Assembly (NCBI GenBank): GCA_934394595.1
Contig: CAKRRX010000008.1
Span: 1-39,530 of the forward strand
Source: an uncultured Blautia sp.
Lineage (GTDB): Bacteria; Bacillota; Clostridia; Lachnospirales; Lachnospiraceae
Length of the DNA: 39,530 nt
Direction of reading: 5' to 3'
Position 1 is the first letter of the stretch. Every line of letters starts with the position of its first letter. Made by a program: the position numbers and the translations under genes. Below are positions 23,465-30,370 of this stretch, piece by piece. The notes beneath the pieces are model-generated. The model did no database searches and was not told where the DNA came from. It saw only the letters and a program-made list of their open reading frames with translations.

Positions 23465-24439
23465 TTATCCTCTTTTTGCGCTATAGGGACTGGCGCTTTT
23501 TTGGGGATTATTTTTTGCCGTTTTTTTTAGATTCACCGGTTTGTTCGTTTTCGCAGTTTTACCTTTCTGTTTTTTCTTTTTGTTCTCGCCATAATAATCT
23601 TCCAGGTATTCCTCTATTACCTCATCCTCATCCACTGCATATTCGTCCAGGTCATCCTCATCTTCCGGCAGATCCAAATCTTCTGAATCCTCCTGATCCA
23701 AATCATCTTCATACAGTTCATCTTCATACCGGTCGTCTTCCCAGTCCTGTGACTTTCTTTTTCCGGAGAAGGCTGCCTTTTCCCTTTTCACAGAGGATTG
23801 GGAAAATTCGTCTTCCTCGTTGTCCTCGTCATCATCATAATCCTCATCTCTTGGTTTATTGATTGCAAATTGAATCAACAATCCAATCAGCGCATACCCC
23901 ACAGAAAAAATAATTCCAAAAGGGATTTCTTCCATATTTGCAAGCTTTGCCGTGGCAAAACCGGACAAAATCCCCCCCAGGAGACTGGTTCCCACAATGA
24001 TCACTTCACGTTCAAAGCGCATGGCAAGTATCCCAAGTCCCACACCTGCCAGCAGGCAGATAAAGAATGTAAAGGAAGTGGTGGGATGGATCACATAGAT
24101 AGTCACAGAGAGTCCCAGTCCGGCACCAATAAGAAAGATACCTGCTTTAAAGATTGCAAAGGCAATCACCGCCAGTATCACTCCAGCAGCCACCATTGCC
24201 ACAATATAGATCGTTTTGTCCGTGATCCCCATCTGGCTGGCTCCAAATGCACCGATCCCGGCACCGATCAGAAATCCAAAAAGCATCATCCAGAATCTCA
24301 ACAGACGATATCCCAGAATACAGTTCATAAGCCCAAACACCAGGATCAGACCGAACAAGATCATGGAAAGGGTGTCCGCAAGCTGCATATCCTGCAGCCT
24401 TCCTGCAATATTTGCAGCATTTACAAGAATGTCTGTCAT
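23465..24439 (-). CDS. DUF4203-like polytopic membrane protein with very acidic C-terminal tail
   Basis: The 324-aa protein has about seven hydrophobic helices in residues 20-195 with glycine-rich repeats (for example GFLIGAGIGAFGAS and GAGLGLSVTIYV), like the DUF4203/TMEM198 family. Residues from about 197 to 290 are a low-complexity tail of Asp and Glu with Tyr, then a short basic end (KKKKQKGKTAKTNKP). It is the last gene of the MoxR/VWA operon, 25 nt after the transglutaminase gene, with AGGAGG before its ATG. The tail is probably cytosolic and could bind a basic partner; the membrane part has no known activity. Confidence 0.7.
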   Translation of the reverse strand: MTDILVNAANIAGRLQDMQLADTLSMILFGLILVFGLMNCILGYRLLRFWMMLFGFLIGAGIGAFGASQMGITDKTIYIVAMVAAGVILAVIAFAIFKAGIFLIGAGLGLSVTIYVIHPTTSFTFFICLLAGVGLGILAMRFEREVIIVGTSLLGGILSGFATAKLANMEEIPFGIIFSVGYALIGLLIQFAINKPRDEDYDDDEDNEEDEFSQSSVKREKAAFSGKRKSQDWEDDRYEDELYEDDLDQEDSEDLDLPEDEDDLDEYAVDEDEVIEEYLEDYYGENKKKKQKGKTAKTNKPVNLKKTAKNNPQKSASPYSAKRG

Positions 24440-24464
24440 ACCCGCTACCTCCTTTTATCCGCTT

Positions 24465-25727
24465 CTAAAACATGTAATAAATTGTTTTCATATTTTCCAG
24501 GACACCATAATGGTATTCTACCTGGCTTATTCCGTATAAAGTCATATAATATCTTGCCACTTCCTGTATGGCATCTCCGTCGATCCACTGTGACTTTGCC
24601 TGCAAAAACGCATCCTCTGTGGAAAATTTAAACCGAACCACAGCAGCCCCGTTATCCAGCCGCATTTTGCAGTAGGCAGAAATGGCCTCATAATCATAGG
24701 AATCAAAACACCCCTGATTCAACACATAGAAATTCTTTGCAGTTGCGGTACATTTTGGCACAGGAAATTCATCTGAAACTGTGTATGTCATCTCATATTC
24801 ATCCGGGAACGGACACAGATAATCGTAAAGGGTGGTTTTATGCTCTGCAAGCTGTACCGCATCCCCTTCCAGAAATTCCGGCTGATCCCCATTTGTAGCA
24901 TCAAAATAATAATACTCCCCATCCAAAGTGATGATATTCCAGGCATGTCCCTCTGTACTGCCCTTCGTACTTCCCTCCACATAAATGCTGGGAACTCCCA
25001 GATATTCCAGAAGATACTGTGCAGCCCCTGCATAGCCTGCACATACTGCCTGCTTTTTCCAGAAAGCTCCTGCCATACTCTGATCATCCTCTGAGGTCTG
25101 ATACTCTGTATGATCGATCAGATAGGTATAAACAGTCTTTGCCTTTTCGTAATCATCTGCCCCATCCGGAAGTAATGTCACTACATCCTGACAGGCCTGA
25201 TCTGCTGCTGCCTGTATCTCCTGGCGTTCTTCCTGTGTATAGCTGTAGCCAGGTGAAAAAAGGCAGTAATCTTCTCCTGAATACGTGGTTTTATATACTT
25301 TTTTGCGATTATGTATCCAGAAAAGCTCCGGGTGATCCTTCAGGACTGCATGATACACCTTGTTCACAGTTTCATCGTCTGAAATGGTCAGATAAAATTC
25401 TTCTTTATTTTGGCGGATTCCCTCCACCATTTCCCGATAACCCCGCTGCTCATCCTGACTTAGAAGGCTGAAATAATACTCCTGCAGTCCTTCCTCATCG
25501 TCCTGTGCCGGATCTCTGCCCCGAAGCTCGCTGACCTCCTGTGGCTCATCTCCCAGAAGTTCCCGGACTTTATCAAATAGCTTCCCGGAAGAATCGTTTT
25601 CCTGTGTCTGCTCTTTTTCCTGCTTCAAAAGCCTTCCGGCTTCCCAGAAAATACCTGCTCCAATACACACCAGAAGCAATAAAAGCAAGAGCAACAGAAT
25701 TTTCTTCCCTCGTTTTCTTTTTTTCAT
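24465..25727 (-). CDS. Membrane-anchored transglutaminase-like protein
   Basis: The 420-aa protein has a basic start (MKKRKRGKK), one leucine-rich transmembrane anchor at about residues 9-27, a charged linker and an extracellular domain. The transglutaminase-like triad is present: Cys229 in QAVCAGYA, His261 in TEGHAWN and Asp276 in YYFDATN. Such domains act as proteases, peptide-bond formers or as inactive binding modules. The ATG at 25727 follows GGGAG by 5 nt. The gene begins 9 nt after the MoxR-type ATPase gene, so the two are co-translated. Pairing of MoxR ATPases with transglutaminase-like proteins is known in other phyla. Confidence 0.85.
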   Translation of the reverse strand: MKKRKRGKKILLLLLLLLLVCIGAGIFWEAGRLLKQEKEQTQENDSSGKLFDKVRELLGDEPQEVSELRGRDPAQDDEEGLQEYYFSLLSQDEQRGYREMVEGIRQNKEEFYLTISDDETVNKVYHAVLKDHPELFWIHNRKKVYKTTYSGEDYCLFSPGYSYTQEERQEIQAAADQACQDVVTLLPDGADDYEKAKTVYTYLIDHTEYQTSEDDQSMAGAFWKKQAVCAGYAGAAQYLLEYLGVPSIYVEGSTKGSTEGHAWNIITLDGEYYYFDATNGDQPEFLEGDAVQLAEHKTTLYDYLCPFPDEYEMTYTVSDEFPVPKCTATAKNFYVLNQGCFDSYDYEAISAYCKMRLDNGAAVVRFKFSTEDAFLQAKSQWIDGDAIQEVARYYMTLYGISQVEYHYGVLENMKTIYYMF

Positions 25728-25736
25728 GAACACTCC

Positions 25737-27248
25737 CTATCCAAGCTGACGGATACGCTCCAATATCTCCCTGGAGGTTTCCCTGAAAAGAAGTTCTTTG
25801 TTGTAACGGTAATACCTTTCACAGGAATACTGCTGCAGAAAATGTACTGCCTGCCAACTGGTATTCAATTCTGTAATAAAGATTACCAGCTCCTGTCCCC
25901 CTGCAAAGGCGCTTTCCATAAAATCAAATGCATATTCCAGTTTCCGGGACGCCTGGTCAAATTCCTGATCATACAGATCCCGTTCTTCATTAAACCAGGT
26001 CCGAAGCAGGGAAAAGGCCGTCTCTCCTTCTGATATCTCCTCTTTTTTCAGATTCATCAAATACTTTTCCAGAGTGTCCAAAACTTCCTGGTCATGATGA
26101 AGATCCTCCCTGGAACAAAGTCCTGCTTTCTTTTTTGCAGCTGCATCTGCCTCAAACTGATTCTTTGCATCTGTCAGATATACCAGGGGATCCTGCTTCC
26201 ACGCATCCAAAAGAGGCTCTTTTGCTGCTTTCAGGATGGCAAAAAGTGTTTCCAGCTTTCGCTCCCTGATCACAAGCTTTCCAAAACTGTCATTTAAACG
26301 TGACAGCAGGATACCGGTTACACTGAGTTTTTCGTCAAAGGTGGCATGAGCTGCTTTTTTTACAAGGATATCATCAATATGTCCATTCAGTACTTCATCA
26401 ATCTGGTAATCCGCTCTGTATTTATAAAACAGCTCCAGATAATTGGCAAAATCTCTGGCGATCTGCGGATGCTGGATATACTGTCCTGTTACTTCCCTGT
26501 CAACGCTTTTGCCCAGCTTCTCATAAACCTGAATAAGCCTGGACAAATCTTCCCAGCCTCTAGGTGTGGCAAAATTCCTTCCGTCAACAGTACTTTCCAT
26601 ACGGTAAAAATTGGCCGGTCTGGTATTCAGATAGGAGATCACAGCCGGATGCACTCCTGCTGTGTAAGCATATTCGCGCCATGCGTCAAAATCCGGCTCT
26701 ACCTGTATCTTTTTCACACGGTCCATTGTGACCACATCAAATTCACGGACAGATTTATTGTATTCCGGAGGATTTCCCGCTGCAACGATCAGCCATCCTT
26801 GTGGTATCTTATGACTGCCAAATGTCTTGCACTGCAAAAACTGCAGCATGGCAGGTGCAAGGGTCTCGGAAACACAGTTGATCTCATCAATAAAAAGAAT
26901 TCCCTCATGAAGCCCTGATTCCTCAATTTTTTCATAAATGGAAGCTACAATCTCACTCATGGTATACTCTGTCACAGCGACTTCTGTATTTCCGAATTTC
27001 TTTTTGGAAATAAAGGGAAGCCCTATGGCACTTTGCCTTGTATGATGGGTAATGGTATAGGACACCAGTCCCACCTTACACTCCCTGGAGATCTGTTCCA
27101 TGATCTGTGTCTTTCCGATTCCAGGGGCTCCGATCAGCAGAATCGGACGCTGGGCCATCACCGGGATCTCATACTCTCCATATTCGTTTTTCAGAAGATA
27201 CGCCTCTATGGTATTTCGTATTTCTTCTTTTGCACGCTTGATATTCAT
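25737..27248 (-). CDS. MoxR-type AAA+ ATPase
   Basis: The 503-aa protein has Walker A GAPGIGKT (40-47), Walker B GILFIDEINCV (116-126), sensor 1 VAAGNPPEYN (155-164) and an arginine-rich region before a long helical C-terminus. MoxR ATPases are chaperone-like and act with VWA-domain partners on protein complexes. Here the VWA gene lies 18 nt upstream and the transglutaminase-like gene directly downstream. The C-terminal 200 residues (for example FNEERDLYDQEFDQASRKL) are longer than in small MoxR proteins and may form the partner interface. AGAGGTGA is the ribosome site, 9 nt before the ATG. Confidence 0.9.
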   Translation of the reverse strand: MNIKRAKEEIRNTIEAYLLKNEYGEYEIPVMAQRPILLIGAPGIGKTQIMEQISRECKVGLVSYTITHHTRQSAIGLPFISKKKFGNTEVAVTEYTMSEIVASIYEKIEESGLHEGILFIDEINCVSETLAPAMLQFLQCKTFGSHKIPQGWLIVAAGNPPEYNKSVREFDVVTMDRVKKIQVEPDFDAWREYAYTAGVHPAVISYLNTRPANFYRMESTVDGRNFATPRGWEDLSRLIQVYEKLGKSVDREVTGQYIQHPQIARDFANYLELFYKYRADYQIDEVLNGHIDDILVKKAAHATFDEKLSVTGILLSRLNDSFGKLVIRERKLETLFAILKAAKEPLLDAWKQDPLVYLTDAKNQFEADAAAKKKAGLCSREDLHHDQEVLDTLEKYLMNLKKEEISEGETAFSLLRTWFNEERDLYDQEFDQASRKLEYAFDFMESAFAGGQELVIFITELNTSWQAVHFLQQYSCERYYRYNKELLFRETSREILERIRQLG

Positions 27249-27266
27249 AATTCTTTGTCACCTCTG

Positions 27267-28616
27267 TCACAAGTCTTCACTGTCCAGGATCAGTTTGATC
27301 GCCCATGGCGGTACATCCACATCCTGATAATCTTCTTTCATAAATACAAATGCAGTTTCATAGGGCGGCATCTTGGCCGGATAAATCCCATATCCATCTG
27401 TAAAATAGATCAGCCCCCGAAGCCTGGTAAATTTCTTCTGATTTAGCAACTGATCCACATAAGTAAATGCCGGGCGAAAATCCGTTCCGCCACCGCCTTT
27501 CACAGTAAAATGCTCCATATAGTCTTTCAGCTGCTGCCCACTTGTGATCTTCACATCGGACTGAACCTTTTCATCACACTGAATAATATGCACCTGTATC
27601 CTTCTGGAAAAACTCTCGGATTCACTGAGAACGCTGTAGGTTTCCTCCAGAAATTTCTTCACCAGCTCACCTTTACAGGACATGGAAGTATCGATCACCA
27701 CCACAAAATCCTCCACTTTTCGTTCTTCTTTTGTTTCAAGGGGTTCGATCAGCGGCATATTTCCGTAAAGATTCATTCCATAATTGTAAAATATATAATC
27801 AAAAGTGTCCATATCCACTTTCATTTCTTCTTTTAAAACCGAAAATTTTCTCAGAAAATCTCGGTAATCATAACGATGGCGGTTCTGCGCCCGAAGCTGC
27901 TCCAGAAGGCTTTCCCCGTCCTTTCCTGCCTCTTTTGAAAAGGTTTCCATCTCGGTCTGCATCCGTTCCCGGATATCATCCCAATTCTTTTTCTTTTGTA
28001 CCATCTGGGGAGACCTGGGCGCAGTTTCATACCATTTGCTGTGGTCATCCTGGTAAAATTCCCTTTTCAGTTCCTGTATTTTATTTTCCGGAAGGTGAAG
28101 CTCCTGAAGTCTGCGATATATCCTCTGGGCTGTGAGGACCTTTCCTTTTTCAGACAAAAGCTCCAGTGCCTGCCTTTTCGCCATGGAAACCGGCTGATGG
28201 ACACATTTCAGATACAGGCCATCGATCATGCTCTCCACTGCAATATCGCAGGCTAAATTCCAGTACTGCCGATCCACCTCTAACTTTCCCTTCTCATCCT
28301 TCTTTGGAAAAACATGGAGGAAAATACAGTGAAACAGACTATGCAGGTAAATCCGGTTCACCTTTTGAGGTCCCCTCCGAAAAAGCTCCATCAATTTTTC
28401 CGGATGATAATACAGAACAGCGCCATCCGTTCCCACAGGTGAGATTCCCATATTTCCCTGAAATACCAAAGCTGACAGGGCGCAGTCAAGAAAACGCATA
28501 TTCAGATACAGCTGGTTTCTGGCACTTTTTAAAATGTCTTCACAGATTGCCTCTGCCTTTAATGCTCGCTGCTGTGCGTCATAGACAGGGCTTGAAATCT
28601 GCTTTTCCTCACTCAT
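27267..28616 (-). CDS. VWA-domain protein with degenerate metallopeptidase-like N-terminus
   Basis: The 449-aa protein has an N-terminal part like the DUF2201 putative metallopeptidase (YLHSLFHCIFLHVF then WNLACDIAVES), in which the HExxH glutamate is replaced by Ser (H92-S-L-F-H96). A von Willebrand A domain follows with MIDAS motif DTSMS (309-313) and GGGGTDFRPAF, both intact for Mg2+ binding. VWA proteins of this class are the usual partners of MoxR ATPases. Its ATG overlaps the stop of the LRR gene (ATGA at 28616-28613), so the two are translationally coupled. The loss of the catalytic Glu suggests a binding rather than a protease role; this is inference. Confidence 0.85.
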   Translation of the reverse strand: MSEEKQISSPVYDAQQRALKAEAICEDILKSARNQLYLNMRFLDCALSALVFQGNMGISPVGTDGAVLYYHPEKLMELFRRGPQKVNRIYLHSLFHCIFLHVFPKKDEKGKLEVDRQYWNLACDIAVESMIDGLYLKCVHQPVSMAKRQALELLSEKGKVLTAQRIYRRLQELHLPENKIQELKREFYQDDHSKWYETAPRSPQMVQKKKNWDDIRERMQTEMETFSKEAGKDGESLLEQLRAQNRHRYDYRDFLRKFSVLKEEMKVDMDTFDYIFYNYGMNLYGNMPLIEPLETKEERKVEDFVVVIDTSMSCKGELVKKFLEETYSVLSESESFSRRIQVHIIQCDEKVQSDVKITSGQQLKDYMEHFTVKGGGGTDFRPAFTYVDQLLNQKKFTRLRGLIYFTDGYGIYPAKMPPYETAFVFMKEDYQDVDVPPWAIKLILDSEDL

Positions 28617-29500
28617 AGATCAAAACATCTCCTTTTCGCAGGGAAAGCATTTTTCCCGTATTCCATAAGCATTCCCAGGATCTCCGGTTGTTTTAAGGAT
28701 GCTGCCAGCTTTGTGAGATGCTCGTATATCTCTCTTTGGTCAGAGGACAAGGGATATGCCCCCAGCATCCATTCCAGTTCACCAAGCCTGTTTTGCCGGA
28801 TAAAACCAAGAGCCATCTCTTCTTCTTTTTCTTTCAGATAATTCTCGTACTCTGTACGGGATTTTGGCACAAGGCCTATCGGCCATCTCAGACGCCCGGT
28901 GACCATTTCACTGAGAAATTCCTGTGACTCCTGTGCCCGTGCCATTTCAAAGCGCTTATCGTATTCCAGGAAATGAAAGATTTTTCCCTGAAAACAATTC
29001 CGGTAATACAGTCCGCTTCCATGGATTTCCGTCATCAGGATCCGGGCTGGCGTATTTTCCACACCTTCCTCATAATACTCCGGGAACCACAGCACTGCTT
29101 CCATAACTCCATACAGGTGGACCTTCATCTCTTCTCCTACCTCTGAAAGAATTTCCTTAAGACCGGAAGCTTCCTGCAGCATATGTACTTCCAGAGAATG
29201 GATCCTGTGACAGCCGGTAAAGGCACCGCTTCCAAGGTCTGTAAAATTACTGGAAAACCACAATTTTTCCAGATTTCGACAATTATAAAAGCCATATCTG
29301 CCAATTTTTTTCACGCTGTCAGGAATCCGGATCTCCTTACAATTTTTCCCGGAAAAAAGATATTCTCCCAGCTCTGTCACAGGCAATCCCTCCAGCTGTC
29401 CTGGAATTTCCACAAGCTGTGGTTCCCCTTCCAGAGTCAGGATCACCACATGATTCCCTTTTATTTCGTATGTAAAACCACTGTCTGTCCTTTTTTTCAT
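28613..29500 (-). CDS. BspA-type leucine-rich-repeat protein with ankyrin-like helical C-terminus
   Basis: The 295-aa protein has LRR_5-type repeats in residues about 20-110 (PGQLEGLPVTELGEYLFSG, then IRIPDSVKKIGRYGFYNCRN). The C-terminal third is helical (MALGFIRQNRLGELEWMLGA, then LAASLKQPEILGMLMEYGKN), which resembles ankyrin-type repeats. It has no signal peptide, so it is probably cytosolic, unlike most BspA-like proteins. The start at 29500 follows GAGGA by 8 nt; an ATG at 29521 is in frame but lacks a ribosome site. It is the first gene of the VWA/MoxR operon and may provide substrate recognition. Confidence 0.75.
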   Translation of the reverse strand: MKKRTDSGFTYEIKGNHVVILTLEGEPQLVEIPGQLEGLPVTELGEYLFSGKNCKEIRIPDSVKKIGRYGFYNCRNLEKLWFSSNFTDLGSGAFTGCHRIHSLEVHMLQEASGLKEILSEVGEEMKVHLYGVMEAVLWFPEYYEEGVENTPARILMTEIHGSGLYYRNCFQGKIFHFLEYDKRFEMARAQESQEFLSEMVTGRLRWPIGLVPKSRTEYENYLKEKEEEMALGFIRQNRLGELEWMLGAYPLSSDQREIYEHLTKLAASLKQPEILGMLMEYGKNAFPAKRRCFDL

Positions 29501-29538
29501 ATCCAGATTCCTCGCTGTCATTTTTCTGTTAAAAAAGC

Positions 29539-29567
29539 TTGATATTTTTTCTCAGTAATATTACACT
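29539..29567 (+). promoter_or_regulatory. Promoter for pduL-like gene
   Basis: A -35 TTGATA (29539-29544) and a -10 TACACT (29562-29567) are 17 nt apart. The predicted leader to the ATG at 29626 is about 50 nt. Confidence 0.55.
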
Positions 29568-29625
29568 CTAAACGGATATATCGTCTGAATGCGATGTCCA
29601 TTTTTTGAATACCGGAGGATTTTCC

Positions 29626-30264
29626 ATGAGCATTAAAATACCAATCGAAACCTCAGCCCGGCATATTCACATTTCCCAGGAGGATTTTCACTTTCTCTTC
29701 GGAGAGGATGCCCAGCTGCACTATATCAAAGAACTCAGCCAGCCTGGTCAGTACCTCTGTCAGGAACGCCTCACAGTCAGGGGACCCAAAGGAGAATACA
29801 GCAATATGGCCATACTTGGCCCTTTCCGTAAGGAAACCCAGGTGGAGCTTTCTCTTACCGACACACGCAAGATCGGACTGCCAGGCGTCATCCGTCAGTC
29901 CGGAGATACTGCCGGCTCCCCGGGCTGTGTCCTTATTGGTCCTAAAGGCGAGCTTGAAATTTCCAGAGGTGTGATCGTTGCCAAGCGTCATATCCATATG
30001 ACTCCTGCAGATGCCGTCACCTTGAAGGTCAAAGACAATGATGAAGTCTTTGTCCTTACCAAAAGCTACGGAAGAGCGCTGATCTATGCAGATGTGGTAG
30101 TGCGTGTAAACTGGAGCTACCGTCTGGCCATGCATGTAGACACCGATGAGGCCAATGCCTTTTCCAGCGACCGGGATCCATATGGGGTAATCGTAAAATT
30201 CTTTGACCATAATTATAACACAGATAAATGGATCGAGGATGTCTTATCCGGCATTAACCGGTAA
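29626..30264 (+). CDS. pduL: Phosphate propanoyltransferase (PduL-type phosphotransacylase)
   Basis: The 212-aa enzyme moves an acyl group between CoA and phosphate, making acyl-phosphate for ATP generation by a kinase. The two PduL repeats with metal-binding histidines are clear: SARHIHIS near the N-terminus, AKRHIHMTPADA in the middle and MHVDTDEANAF. LSQPGQYLCQE and LGPFRKETQVE are further family motifs. The N-terminus is short and has no encapsulation-type extension, and no microcompartment shell genes are near, so it is likely cytosolic and may serve as the phosphotransacetylase for acetate production. GGAGG lies 7 nt before the ATG; the in-frame TTG at 29605 is rejected. Confidence 0.9.
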   Translation: MSIKIPIETSARHIHISQEDFHFLFGEDAQLHYIKELSQPGQYLCQERLTVRGPKGEYSNMAILGPFRKETQVELSLTDTRKIGLPGVIRQSGDTAGSPGCVLIGPKGELEISRGVIVAKRHIHMTPADAVTLKVKDNDEVFVLTKSYGRALIYADVVVRVNWSYRLAMHVDTDEANAFSSDRDPYGVIVKFFDHNYNTDKWIEDVLSGINR

Positions 30265-30299
30265 AATTCAAAACAGGGCGAACCATCTGTCTTCTATCT

Positions 30300-30341
30300 A
30301 AAAGTGCTTCCTGCCTGTTTCACGGCATGGAAGCACTTTTT
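30300..30341 (+). terminator. Intrinsic terminator of pduL
   Basis: AAAAGTGCTTCC (30300-30311) plus TGCC pairs with GGCA and GGAAGCACTTTT (30329-30340) with one bulged T, ending in a T-run. The stem is long and GC-containing. Confidence 0.85.
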
Positions 30342-30370
30342 ATGCAGAATGGAAAATCCCGCATTTTTCT

